DNA of 64,000 nt from Pyrenophora tritici-repentis (Eukaryota; Ascomycota; Dothideomycetes; Pleosporales; Pleosporaceae). The notes under the pieces are model-generated. The model was not told the origin of the DNA. It ran no database searches and worked only from the letters and a program-made list of their open reading frames with translations. Numbering within the stretch: position 1 is the stretch's first letter; every line of letters starts with the position of its first letter. Where the stretch lies: the NCBI RefSeq assembly GCF_003171515.1, contig NC_089396.1, positions 248,001 to 312,000 of the forward strand, in the 5' to 3' direction. The translations under genes were made by a program, and so were the position numbers. Below are positions 1 to 11,153 of this stretch, one piece after another.

Positions 1-44
1 GACGTCGCCGCGGCCTGCGGACTGACTGGACTGACTGAACTGAG

Positions 45-2541
45 TTACCTGACGTCGAACTGAGATAAATGCTCCTGTACTTTTGAGATTTCTTCCTCTG
101 ATAGTGTGCGCGCTAGCCCAGAAGCTGAGGTAGTTGTTGGCTGTATACCAAGCCTCTTCCAGCTCTTCAAGCTCTGCAAAGCTGAAATAAGCTCTGGCTT
201 CATATGGAGTCTCCGGGTGCCTAACATGTCGCCAAGCTCGCTGAAAGTCCGCTCACAGTCTGCCGCTGCTGCTGGTATTGTTAGGACGTCAATAGCGAAC
301 TTTGAGAGTATAGGGAACTGCCCAGCAACTGACTCCCAGTATAGAAGCGGATTAAGAGACAGCCAATCCTCCTCAGCTAACGCTGGTTGCCGCTTCCATA
401 TCTTATACTCATCCTCAGCAAGGCTTGCCTCTAACTGCCGTGTGCTTTGCTCAATTGACGACTGTAGAAAAGCTGATCGCGACGTTGAAATCCCTAGCCG
501 GGCTTCTTACGCGGCGGCGTTACAGTGTGAGCTGAAGTGGCTGCAGAGTCCTTCCGCCCCTGCCACATGCGCAGGAATGCCCGGTGGTTATTGTCAAGCC
601 AGCCGTCGCGATAGTGGACACCGTCACGGGCAGTGACATGGGTGTTAGGCACCTTCTAGAGCGCTGAGAGGTGGTGTTTGTAGTGCGGGTGTAGTATTGT
701 AGCAGTGTAGTAGACAGGCGCATTATCGAATTTTGCGTAGTACTCAGCAAGCTTACAATGCGCAAGGTTAACGTTTGTAATAAGATGATCTTCAGGCGCA
801 TCTAGATCTTCGTAATTTACATCCTTAAGGCGGTCTTTGAGAGCCTCAAGCTAGTCAAGAAGCCACTCAAACGTTACTAGAACTTCCTATATAGCGCCGT
901 GTCGGCCGTGTCGGCCGCGACCTTCAAGTAGCCGTGTAGCTTCGGCAAATAGCTCAAGGAGTCGAATGTATTCTGTTATTGTCGCCCAGTCCTTGCCGCT
1001 TAGACCCCCTTCGCGTATATATAACCGTGGCTGGGCAGCAGGGAGCTGCTCACGATTCTTCCGGCGTCGTGAGGTTGCTGTTGCAGCACTATGCTCCTCA
1101 AGTTTACACTCAATATAGCCATCGATAGGGCCGTGTAGCTCAGCTGCACGGACAAACGTGTTGAAATAGCTATTCCAGCGTGTCTTAACAGGCTTCACAA
1201 GCTGCCAGATGTGGGGTGTAACACCTAGAGACTCTGCCTCCTCGCACTGTAGGCGCTCTAGTAGTTGTCGAGTTTGAGGCGTACAGATAGACGCAATCAC
1301 GTCAAAGAGGACGCCAACAGGACCGTATTTGCGCCACTCATCCATGTACTTCTCCTCTTCCTCAAGGTGTGCGGCTTCATTCTCGTACGCGCTACGGTTT
1401 GCCCCAAATTACTAATTGTGCGCTTAGGTTGAGTATATGGCAGCAGCACCGCAGCCGCCGCTCGCTTGCGATAAAGCCAAACTCCTCTGCTAAGGACTCA
1501 ACTGCAGTATCATTGTTACTTGCGTTGTCAAGCACAAAGTACCCAACCCTCGCGTTGTCAACGCCAAATAGCCGAAGTATTGTTGTTGCTGCAGCGGCAA
1601 TATTATTGCCAGTGTGCGCCCCGTGTAGCTCAGGCAACCCAAGCAGGTGGTCAACTAGCTTGCCCTCGCTGTTAAGGTAATGTACGCAGAGGCCAGTAAA
1701 AGCATACTGCCCACCAGTGAAGTCCAGTTGTCGAATGACACGTGTATAAGCGACCGGGCTTCGCGAAGGTAGTTGGCAATAGCTGGTATGTATGTATTGT
1801 ACTCAGTAATAATATAATCGTGGAGCGTTTGGTGGCTACGCCAAAGGAGAGCTTCGGCTAGCGGGCTCACGGCCGCAATCATGGCTCGAAACTGCGGCGT
1901 TTCTATTACGCGAAGGCTCTGGTTGTCCGCGACTACCCAGTCCTTCAGCGCGTCCTGAAATCGAGAGGTTGAAAAGCTTGCTGCTATCTCGTTTGCTACC
2001 TCTTGCGATACTTCTATCCCTTTAGACCTCATAATATGTACTTGGGACTTTGCGAGCGCGCCCATAATATTGCCCTCCCGGCTAGCAATTGGTACAGGTC
2101 CGTTAGGTCCGTGTGAGTGTCCAGGCTTGTTGCCTGAGAGGTGTCGGCCGGCGTTTGTAGTGCTGTCAGCCTCGTAGCAAGCCTCCTGCTTCCGTCGTTG
2201 ATGGCAGTACCGGCAAAGCCAGTAGTTTTTCTTGTACTTGCGGTGCCAGACGGCCAGCCGTGGCGGTAGATCCAGCTTTTTGGCCCACCGCGACTATTAC
2301 GCTCAACCTGGCGCCGCTCAAGATACGGCACACGCTTAAAATCAAGCCCGTCGTAATTGTCGTCGTCGTCGTCGTCGTCGCCGTCGTTGGGGAAGTCCGC
2401 CTGTACTGCCAAGGGCTCATCAGCCTAGGCCTCACTCGCAGTATCGCCAACAGTAGGCGCGTTTGATAGCGATGGTAGAGGAGAATTGCGCTTGTCGCAT
2501 TCTACAAGGCGGCGAAGGCCTGAATTAGAGGGAGTAGACAT
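45..2541 (-). pseudogene. hAT transposase, copy A, frameshifted
   Basis: The frame runs on the minus strand from an ATG at 2541 to a stop at 45. It is the same gene as 19847-22348, with a C-terminal hAT dimerisation region (CERTFSELGDM) near 220-290. Besides the amber codons shared with the other copy, it has four extra indels of 1-2 nt that split the reading frame. It is non-functional as written. The indels sit in or next to short homopolymers, so sequencing error near the gap is a real alternative to decay. Confidence 0.85.
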
Positions 2542-2672
2542 GAAGTACACCAAGAGGTATTATGGCAACAGTAGTCTAGCGTCGTGTGTATAGCAGACGC
2601 GACGCGACGCGACGCGAAAGGCTTACTAGGTGCGCACCGGGTAGCGCATTTCCGCAAACTCTAATTAGCTTA

Positions 2673-3262
2673 ACGTGTCCGTGCGCGTGATGCGCGGATT
2701 CGCGTGATGCGCGGGGAACACCAAAACACGTCAAACCCCTTCACCTTCAACACACGTTAACTCCACCAATATGGACCCAATTCAAGCTGCGATTGAAGAT
2801 ATTGAAAATCTAGAGCCAGGAGAACAGTTCTCGTATACTAAAATTGCTGCTAAGCATGGTGTTGTGAGATCTACGTTGACCCGAAGGCACCAGGGCCAGA
2901 CAAGCTCAGAAAGAGACAAGAACTTCAACCAGCAGAAACTCAACCCACAACAAGAGCTAGAGCTTGTGAGATATATCGAAAAGCTCACAAAGCGAGGCAT
3001 TCCTCCTACACGAGAGATGATCAGGAATTTCTCATCAGAAGTAGCCCATCAGCAGCTCAGCGAGAGCTGGGTTACTCGCTTCATCAACCGACACGAGATC
3101 CATCTCATCTCAAAGTGGACCAGCGCCATGGATCGTACGCGCCACCTGGCTGATTCTGAGTCAAAGTATAGACTCTACTTCGAGCTGCTGCATCGAAAGA
3201 TCACCGAATATCACCTAGAGGCTCGAGATATATACAATATGGATGAGAAGGGCTTCTTAATT
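2673..3262 (+). mobile_element. pogo/Fot1-like element, copy A, 5' part
   Basis: It begins with the same 50-bp terminal repeat (2673-2722) as the complete copy at 22480. Its transposase starts at 2771 and reads 164 codons, through the HTH region and the first catalytic Asp (NMDEKGF), before the run of Ns. As far as it goes it is identical to the complete copy. Confidence 0.9.
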
Positions 3263-3322
3263 NNNNNNNNNNNNNNNNNNNNNNNNNNNNNNNNNNNNNN
3301 NNNNNNNNNNNNNNNNNNNNNN
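3263..3322. other. Assembly gap of 60 Ns
   Basis: Sixty Ns separate the pogo transposase (left) from the middle of a Copia pol gene (right). Both flanks are repeats with near-identical copies elsewhere in this window (23070 and 34870), so the join may be a scaffold guess and its true length is unknown. Confidence 0.95.
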
Positions 3323-5480
3323 GATGCCCTTGATCCTCACCCCCTCAGATTGCTGCACGAGGTGCTCGATCGCGGACGGCCCGGGATGTCCGAGTCGTTT
3401 GTGCCATAATATGGCAGTAGCCTTTTGTGGTGATCGTTTGGCTCGATTCATACGCACATGAAAGGCTGAAGTTGATGTAGTAGGTGGCTCGATAACCCAT
3501 TGCCCATAGTGTTCCGATAAGGTGGCAATGGTTGAACCATCCCATCGTCGTAGGCTTGTCGGGTCTTCTCGATTGTCCCACCATATACCTTGTCTTCGGA
3601 GCAGCCTGAATGATACGAGGCTGCAGAGAGTCTGGGCACCAGGCAACATTGCTCAGGTGTAGAATTTGTTTGCCCTGAGCCCTCTCTGCCGTCACCTTGA
3701 CTGCTCCGTATCCTTGTATCCAAACCCTTGAGTTGCCAGCCCAAATGTAATCTCCCATCGCAGGCGGGCGTACCTCTTCGAGCCTTGAGAGGTTGTTGCA
3801 GATGTGCGTCGTCGAGCCAGAATCCAGGATGAATGCATCCTTTAATGGGTATCCTTGATTGCTCGCATTGAATGCCGCTTTCATCATGCCCTCGTCCAGC
3901 CTCGAGATCTCGCGTCCATCTAGTCAATCAGTGACTGAGTCCGGTGTTTGTGATGTCTTAATGTAGGGTGTAATTGATCGTGATGCCGTAGTTAGGCGTG
4001 GTCGCTTCGTTTCCAGGTTTGTTTCCTGTATTATTCTTTGTAAGTCTGCATCATGCTGAAGTTTGTACTGTACCAGCTTTGTGATGTGTTTGTTCGGTTT
4101 GAACCAATCTGGGGTCTCCAAAGTTGGGTTGACATAGTAGCAGCTACTGATGTCATGGCGTTGTTCACAAGCAGGACATATGTCGCCAGCTTCTGCTGTA
4201 TTCCTTTTCTGGAACTGCTTGGACTTTTACCAGGTGCATTCATTTTGCGTTTGTTTGTTTGCCTTTGGTTTCCCTGGCTAGGGTTGGTAGATGGCGCTCT
4301 AATTTGCACACTTGAGGCGTCCCCCTGTGTGTTCGAGTCGGATTCACCGCTCGCGCGTAGGCTGCTTCACCCGTCATAAAGGCACTTCTTGATTTGCCTC
4401 GTGTTGGGTGAGCTAGGCTCATGTGTTCGCGGAAGAGTTTCATCATCTGCCTTCTTTCTATATTGTTCCGGTCGCTTCCCGCTCCAGTGAATGTTGCCAT
4501 CCATGCTGGGCAATCTTAGAGACTGCTTTTAGGAAGTCGTCCACAACCAGCTTGCTTTGTATCACGTCCCCTATCTTTAGGGCTTCGGGCGAGTTGCAGC
4601 TTGGTCGTATTCGCTGAGCCATGATTCCCAATTTTGCGGGCTTCTCATAGGTCTCAAGGAATCGTGGTACCTCTCTCGTACCCTTCTGATCTCATCGTCG
4701 AGGTTTACTCCAACTGCTACCTGGAGGTTTGTGATCCAGGTGCGGAGAGTTCCATGTTCCTCAAAGCAGCTCACTTGAAGGTGTGGGCTAACTGTTGCAT
4801 TCAGGTGTCTGATCATTGCCGCAATGTTTGTGCGTTCGTCTCGATAGTTTCGTTCGCGTATTTTGTATGATTCAAAAACCATCTTGAATTCCCTTGAGTC
4901 CCCATCGTATGCCTCCTTCCCCTCCGCTGAGAGTTCTGAGTATCGAGCTGGTATGGCTGGAGTTTGAACAGCAGGGTTGACTATGTCAACTGTATCTTGT
5001 GTAGGCGCTCGGGCATTGGCTCTCGCGGTTCGTGTAGAGGAGGATGGAGCTGATGATGTATTTCTCAGAGCAGCGGCTGGTTCATAGTCGGATACGAGTG
5101 GAGGAGAGGTTCGGTCGGCTTTGTACGAGGCTGAGTGTTGCCCGCTGGATCTACAATGTCCCAGATCTCTAGGGCTTCGCATTGCATCTTGATTTGGCGG
5201 TACCAGGGGATCCATTTGCTCGAGTCGGTGAGGATGACTGTTGCGTCCCTCTGGCTCTGGTTTGTCGCCATTATTGCGTGTTCGTTGCTCGTTATAGAGG
5301 CAGTGAGACTCTTAATTGTCAGATTAGATGAGATATTGCACAAAAGTGATGGATGTTCATGATTGATTGTATTGTTCTCTGTTCTAAGGTGCGCGCTGAG
5401 AGTTTTGTTCTGCTAAGACGCTAACCCATTATTAGCTAGCGGTGTCGGCACTTTCGGCTCGACACGCCTGCTATCTGACA
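3323..5480 (-). mobile_element. Copia retrotransposon, 5' part (LTR, gag, start of pol)
   Basis: This is the counterpart of 34870-37036, read on the minus strand. The 5' LTR is at 5317-5480 (164 bp, TG...CA, several substitutions from the 165-bp LTRs of the complete copy). Gag follows, then the same in-frame TGA-CTA at 3926-3921, then protease and the start of integrase up to the gap. Several 1-4 nt indels (for example near 3628, 4230, 4365, 4508, 4590 and 5100) fragment gag and pol, so this copy is defective as written. Its 3' half is missing at the gap. Confidence 0.9.
5317..5480 (-). repeat. LTR of the partial Copia element
   Basis: It starts TGTCAGATTAG and ends ATCTGACA on the plus strand. 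It resembles the LTRs at 31772-31936 and 36872-37036 but has scattered substitutions and a one-base length difference. It abuts the mutated Copia relic directly, so the young element probably landed inside that relic. The duplicated target cannot be checked because the other end is missing. Confidence 0.85.
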
Positions 5481-5862
5481 CATGAAGACGACGAAAGCAT
5501 CAATACCACAGAGAGGAAGAAGATCCGCTAGGGTACTACAATGGTCGAAAGATCTAAGATTACTAGCTAACTCCTCTATCAACACCTCCACTAGCAGTCC
5601 TGCTCGCCTAGTTTATAAGTGGAAATGTTCGATCCACTCCTAAAATCTAATCATCCAAAACAGTTCTATAGGCCGCAGCGTTCATGGCTAGATTAAAGGT
5701 AGGGACTATAGGCACTCATAATAGAAGCCTAATTAATAAGGCACAACTTCACCAGCTACTCGCTAAAGGAGTTAAGATCTATTAATTACAACTTCCTAAT
5801 CCACCGACAGCCAGGACTAATCTTAATTAGCACCCTTTAGGAGAGCTATTTAAAGAAGCACA

Positions 5863-6077
5863 TGTCAGATAATAGCACTGTTGAAGATGAGAGCGTACAG
5901 ACGCTGGGTTAGACTAGCGCGACCCGGCATCTGAGAGAGCCAATCGGATCACAGGAAGGCTTGGCACCCCCAGGTGTGCCCACAACCGTAGACAGAACCA
6001 ACACACGATCAATGATCAATATCATCACCATTATTACCTATTTCATCAGTATTCCAGATGAGAGTGAATATCTGACA
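5863..6077. repeat. Solo LTR, 215 bp, TSD GCACA
   Basis: It starts TGTCAGATAATAG, ends ATATCTGACA, and is flanked on both sides by GCACA (5858-5862 and 6078-6082). It interrupts the Copia relic in the stretch before reverse transcriptase, and the relic frame resumes after it. Its termini resemble those of the relic's own LTR, but the body differs. Confidence 0.85.
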
Positions 6078-6297
6078 GCACAACGTGCACATCTCGACAG
6101 CTATAAAGTCACTAATTCGTGGGAAGAAGTACCCTACTAAGCAGCTAAATCTAAAGGACACTAGATTCTAGACTGCATGTGGGTGTATGTCTACAAATTT
6201 AACAAAGCTAATCAATTTATTAAGTGTAAAGCTTAATTAGTTGTGCGGGTAATCAGCAGCGCAATATCAACTCCTAAGACACCTACGCCGCTACTCT

Positions 6298-6476
6298 TGT
6301 GATGGATCAAACCTACGATCCCTCACGCGATCACGTGCCATACAATCACGTGCCACGCTGGCAGTTGGCCCGTGCGAGGAATAATAAAGTTCCCCTCGTA
6401 CTTGTATATAGATCTGTACACACAATCTCACTTATTAGAGGCATCCTAACTATTGCAGTGTACTAGTGCCTTTACA
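6298..6476. repeat. Solo LTR, 179 bp, TSD ACTCT
   Basis: It starts TGTGATGG, ends CTTTACA, and is flanked by ACTCT (6293-6297 and 6477-6481). It splits the relic reverse transcriptase just before the LMAIAAKH block, which continues on the far side. Complete internal deletion by LTR-LTR recombination is the usual origin. Confidence 0.85.
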
Positions 6477-7843
6477 ACTCTAGCTAGCTAATTATTTCGA
6501 CTACTTATGGCAATTGCTGCTAAACACAATCTTAAACTAAAACAGTACGACGTTACTAACGCCTTCGTCTACACATCGTTAGATCGAGAGGTCTATATGC
6601 GGATGCTAAAGGGTTATTAGAAGCCCGGCACTATCTTACGGATTAAGAAAGCTCTTTATAGGCTAAGAATATCCCCACTCCTTTGGCAGAAGGATCTCAC
6701 AGCGACGCTCACTTAACTTAGGTTCTAGATTGTACTCCACGAGCCCTGCTGTATAATTAAAGACGGAATTATTATCTTCTACTACGTAGATAATATTATC
6801 TTAGCCTATGGCAAGGATTAATCTAAGAAGGCTTAAGAAGCAATAGATCAGCTTAAGCAGCGATACTCTATCACTAGTAGAGACGATCTACAGTGGTTCC
6901 TTAGGATCGAGGTGATTAAGGATCGATCTAAACAACTAATCTACCTCTCCTAGGTTGCCTACTATAAAAAGATTAATAGACTAGTAGACGATTAGACAAT
7001 CCGCCACGATACTCCTATAGCGACTAGCGAGCTTATGCCTAGAGAAGGACTAGCTACCCCGTCTAAGATCAATCGATACCAGCGGAAGATTGGCTCTCTC
7101 CTCTACGCCGCTGTTAATACACGCCTAGATATTGCTTTTGCGACGTCTAGACTAGCCAGATTTCTCGCTAACCTAAGTCAGGAACACTAACAGGCTGCGG
7201 ATCGAGTGTTACTCTACCTATCCGACACTAAGTGGCTGACATTACGATTGGGTGGCGGCACCGCTATACAGGTAGCCAGTAACGCATTATTTGCAGACAA
7301 CACTCTAGATCGCAAAAGCTCTTAGGGCTACGCGATTAAACTCTTCGGCGGGCTGATCGCCTAGCGATCTAGCAAGCAAGATACCGTCACTACTTCAACA
7401 ACTAAAGCAGAGCTCTTAGCACTCTCACAAGTAGCTAAAGAAGCGATCTTTACCTTACAATTGATTAGTGAACTTAAGGTTAAGCTACGAGTCCTACGAT
7501 TACTATCTAATGCGATAATCAACAGACGATCCGTCTTGTAACTCAAGCAGTATCAAGACTCACCACGAAGCTCCGACACGTAGATATCCACAACCATTGG
7601 CTCCGACAGGAAGTGACGAACTAGAGGATCAAAGTAGTATACACAAAATCCTCTAAGATGATAGCTGATAGCCTCACCAAAGTACTCCTAGTAAACTAGT
7701 GGACGGGCTTTCTAATCCAACTAGGGCTGGTCGAAGTTAGGGATCGAGAGCCACACAATTAGTCACCTGTTGTAGAGATCTAAGCTCAATTAGAGCAGCT
7801 TAGCTGTGATTAATCTAGCTTAAGGCTCTTGAGCTGAGGGGTG

Positions 7844-8070
7844 TGTCAGAATATAGGCATATTTTGGGTGGTGGACAAAATCCGGGTGTTCGGAGCTGTG
7901 GATTCTGTGGATCAGTTAAATTAGTCAGCACGCACAATCCACCGCGACCCAACTGATCGAACAGCGTTGGACAACAGAACAACATGACATCAGACCAGAA
8001 CAATACAATCGATCCCCATCATATTATTATACTATTATCCCCGTTTTTGATAACCCATCACAATCTGACA
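7844..8070 (+). repeat. 3' LTR of the Copia relic
   Basis: It begins TGTCAGAATATAGG directly after a GGGGTG polypurine-like stretch and ends AATCTGACA. It follows the relic pol at the same distance as the 3' LTR in the intact Copia. No 5' LTR partner is in the window. Confidence 0.7.
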
Positions 8071-8394
8071 ACTACCACCAGCAATCAGACTTAACTCAAC
8101 TATCCGGAACTACGCAAGCAGAGCAAACCTGCTAGCTAACACCTATCTAATTGCAAAGGCAATAACTCGGATCTAATCAACTAATCTCTAACGCTCAAAG
8201 AAACTAAACCAGCACAGACAGCTACAAACTATTACTAACGTAATTCCTAAAAACAACAAAAGAGACACAGAGCAGACTATCCCATACCGGTTCAGGCCAT
8301 GGGATACTCTAAACTATACCGTAACAGTCTCTCAAAAATCCAAAGAAAAGGAGGCAAATGCGCACTAAGCCTACATTAAAACAAGGCTAGACAA

Positions 8395-9325
8395 TTACAC
8401 GACAATATACTCAGACGCCTCGCAAACACAAGAAGGAAAAGGAATAGGAGTTAGGATAGCAGTCTACAACTCAACTCAGCAAGAGATCTACTTAGAAACA
8501 GTTAATATTAGACAATACTAGCTAGTCTACAACGGCGAACTAGAAGGGATCACACAAGCATTCGAATACGCAGCAAAGAACGCTACAACCGACCAGGAAT
8601 TTGAGGTCTACGCAGATAACTAAGCAGCAATCTACAGGCTTAAAAACCTATCAGATAACCTAGGACAGCATTGGCAACTCCGATGTCTAAAAGCGGCAAA
8701 TACGATCCGACGAAAACAAGCAAACATCCACCTACTCTGGGCACCTGGAAACACAGATATAGTTGGAAACGAAAGAGTAGACTACCTAGCAAAAGAAGCA
8801 ACCAAAGAGGACCCCAGATCAACAACAAAGAGCATTGCCTACCTAGGCACGACAATCAAAAGGATACAACAAACGGAACAACGCTAAGAGTATAAGAAAT
8901 ACAAAGCAAGAGCAACCGCTCTAAACAAAGCTACCTACTCAGCCAAATACCCTCTTAAAATCAGCAAAACTATCCAAATGCCACAGAACACGAAAAGAGT
9001 AACCTCTAGCGCTTTCTACTCTCTTAAGCTAGGACACGGATACTTTAACTCCTACCTAAAGAGATTTAAGAAACGAGACTCTAATCGCTGCACCTGCCAA
9101 AACATCTAAACGCCAGAACACCTACTACTGTACTGTCATCTATACAAAGACTATCGAAAAACGCTCCTACAAACAATTAAACATCGCCCAGTCACACTAC
9201 CACTACTACTCCACACTAGTATAGGTATAGAAGCAACCCTAGCTTTTATCACTAGCACCAGAATAGGAACAAGAAAATGGTACCTAGGACAGCCACCAGA
9301 AGACCTACAGAGAGACACTGTATAA
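8395..9325 (+). pseudogene. LINE RNase H and C-terminal domain, degenerate
   Basis: The frame contains the RNase H core: YSDAS (first Asp), the GELEGI glutamate, YADN, and WAPGNTDIVGNERVDYLA with its final Asp. A Cys/His-containing tail (CTCQNI, then HLLLYC) follows. In-frame stops appear where Gln or Trp is expected, such as YADN followed by TAA. This fits RIP-type decay of a LINE ORF2 end. No function is expected. Confidence 0.75.
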
Positions 9326-9495
9326 AACTAAAACCACAACCCTCTCCTTTGCCACAAGAGCCCGCTGCTACATCTCTTTCTACTTATCAAACTGCTCTTT
9401 AGCACCTAGCAACAAACAGATACAAGCTATCTTTTGTAGAAAAGCCAAAAACCATATTAGCGAACCATACCAGAAAATCACGTAATTAGAAAAAC

Positions 9496-9632
9496 TGTTG
9501 AGAATATTCCGGTCACCTGTCACGAGGACGCTAAGTCACATGACCCACACCGCTCTATATTAGCCGAGCTTTGTATAGTTAGCAATTGACACACTTACAT
9601 GCCATGACTGAGAGAGTCATTCTTTCTCAACA
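9496..9632 (+). repeat. 5' LTR of the TRIM-like element
   Basis: 137 bp, TGTTGAG...CTCAACA, apparently identical to the copy at 10950-11086. Confidence 0.9.
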
Positions 9633-9765
9633 GGTTATGAGCCCGGCTTACGCGCTTGCGTGTGCATTGTGAGTGTCCGGAGTGTCGTTTCTTCGATATG
9701 GGCAGCAAGCTGGTATATGCGTGTCTACGCCAGAACAACCCAGGAGGTCGTCGCCTTCTATATTC

Positions 9766-9862
9766 TAAGACACTGGGTCGTCGCCCTGGCTGCCGCGAAG
9801 GGTATTAAGTCCTGAAGACACTGGGCCGTCGCCCTGGCTACCGCGAAGGGTATTAAGTCCGA
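9766..9862. repeat. Two tandem copies of a ~48-bp unit
   Basis: The unit begins AAGACACTGGG(T/C)CGTCG and ends GGGTATTAAGTCC. It occurs twice in a row with a few differences, inside the TRIM-like element. Confidence 0.8.
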
Positions 9863-10380
9863 AGAAAAATGGACTATCGTCCGGAGAAGCTGGGAGCGTC
9901 TCGAAGATACCTTGGGCGAGTTATACCCAATTCCGACGCGCGAGTCGAAGAGAGCAATGGTTGCTCTATCCCTTTTCAACCAACCTTTTGACAACGATTC
10001 GAATACCTACCTACCGACGGTAACCATCGATTCTTCCGAAAACAACTCGAATTGCCTGCCTATCGATAGTAACCTTTCGAGACCTTCTTTTTAAACTAGT
10101 AGCTACAGTTCGACAGCTACTTTCAATTCCTTAAACTCGAAAACCTACCGTTTGACGGTGCTCGAAGTTTTTTTACTCTCTCGAACGCTACCCACCTACC
10201 CCCACCCGATTTCTCGATCGATTTTTATCTTCTTTCCAAAGGATTTCGTTAAATAAACGCAAAGAAGCAAAGGCTTATATAACGATGGGGGAGAATAAGG
10301 GTGTTAGGGTCTGGAGCCCTGAATAGGACACAGACAAGGAGGCAGGAGCGGAGGAACGGAGCGGGGACAACAAGAGAGGA

Positions 10381-10543
10381 GAGCGTACATAGCTAGAGTA
10401 CTGGGAGTACTAAGCTAGGGGAGCGCTAGGATAGAGGAGAGCGTACACAGCTAGAGTACTGGGAGTACCAAGCTGGGGAGCGCTGGGACAGAGGAGAGCG
10501 TACACAGCTAGAGTACTGGGAGTACCAAGCTGAGGGAGCGCTG
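10381..10543. repeat. Three tandem copies of a 57-58-bp unit
   Basis: Units begin GAGCGTACA at 10381, 10439 and 10496 and contain AGCTAGAGTACTGGGAGTAC. They lie inside the TRIM-like element and have no coding frame of their own. Confidence 0.85.
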
Positions 10544-10621
10544 ACTCTCACGTAGGAGTCGAGGGAGAGTCGGTATGTTGGTGATATCGATTCTACCTTG
10601 ATTTTCAAACGCGAAAATTCT

Positions 10622-10734
10622 CTCGACCTTCTTTCTCGACCTTCTTTCTCGACCTTCTTTCTCGACCTTCTTTCTCGACCTTCTTTCTCGACCTTCTCTC
10701 TCGACCTTCTTTCTCGACCTTCTTTCCTCAACTC
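10622..10734. repeat. Eight copies of a 13-bp unit
   Basis: The unit CTCGACCTTCTTT repeats from 10622 in steps of 13 bp with little variation. It produces spurious low-complexity frames on both strands (Lys/Glu/Arg-rich on the minus strand). Confidence 0.9.
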
Positions 10735-10949
10735 TTCACTCGGCCGATACCTCACTTTACTTGAGGGACTCGCAACGTAACGGCCACTATAGGGTGACAG
10801 GGAGGTTTCATTCTTGTTGACAAGGCACTTCTGGGGGAGTGTTGGAAAGTGCATGCAAGGCGTTCAGTGGAAGCATATAAAGGGAGAAGAAGCTTCGACT
10901 GCAAGACCTATACAAAGTAGTGGGTACAGCTGATCGGCTTATGGGGGAG

Positions 10950-11086
10950 TGTTGAGAATATTCCGGTCACCTGTCACGAGGACGCTAAGTCACATGACCC
11001 ACACCGCTCTATATTAGCCGAGCTTTGTATAGTTAGCAATTGACACACTTACATGCCATGACTGAGAGAGTCATTCTTTCTCAACA
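10950..11086 (+). repeat. 3' LTR of the TRIM-like element
   Basis: 137 bp, apparently identical to the 5' LTR at 9496-9632. It is preceded by a polypurine tract and followed by the AAAAC target duplication. Confidence 0.9.
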
Positions 11087-11153
11087 AAAACCAAGATAGA
11101 ACGGCCTTCGGCCAAAGTCCTACATAGTCTCTGACTGAGAAAGGACTCTAATG

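Larger units (their letters stand above)
1..3262. mobile_element. hAT element with nested pogo/Fot1-like element, copy A (partial)
   Basis: This stretch matches the complete element at 19671-24858 almost base for base, starting about 130 bp inside that element's left end (base 1 corresponds to 19803) and stopping at the N gap. The nested pogo element begins at 2673 after the same TA as in the complete copy. The only differences I noticed are small indels totalling 5 nt (near 502, 1400, 1721 and 2248), which break the transposase frame. I saw no substitutions. The left end lies outside the window and the right end is lost at the gap. Either the copy is very young or it is a poorly polished contig end. 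Confidence 0.9.
5481..8070 (+). mobile_element. RIP-like mutated Copia relic
   Basis: Conceptual translation gives a recognisable but stop-riddled Copia pol, from the region before reverse transcriptase to the end of RNase H. Landmarks are the ILDCMWVY block near 6165-6190, DVTNAFV near 6550-6570, the YVDD box as YVDN near 6780-6795, and the ADNTLDRKSS RNase H block near 7293-7322. Stops sit where the intact Copia at 31772-37036 has Gln, for example TAG at 6618-6620 against CAG. C-to-T and G-to-A changes dominate, as expected for repeat-induced point mutation. The 3' LTR is 7844-8070. Two solo LTRs interrupt the relic. Confidence 0.85.
9496..11086 (+). mobile_element. Small non-autonomous LTR retrotransposon (TRIM-like)
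   Basis: Two 137-bp LTRs (9496-9632 and 10950-11086) look identical base for base, start TGTTGAGAAT and end TCTCAACA, and are flanked by the 5-bp duplication AAAAC (9491-9495 and 11087-11091). Right after the 5' LTR lies GGTTATGAGCCC (9633-9644), complementary to the anticodon arm of initiator tRNA-Met, a Copia-type half-tRNA primer site. A polypurine stretch ATGGGGGAG precedes the 3' LTR. The 1317-bp interior has no gag or pol and consists partly of tandem repeats, so it must move in trans. Confidence 0.9.

Noticed and set aside
10426..10854. Minus-strand frame of 142 codons with repeated KEGRERRS-like units
   Set aside because: It is produced by the 13-bp and 57-bp tandem repeats of the non-autonomous LTR element; no start context or homologue is expected.
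9496..11086. CRISPR-like regular repeats
   Set aside because: The repeats are direct tandem repeats without unique spacers, inside an LTR element of a eukaryotic genome.
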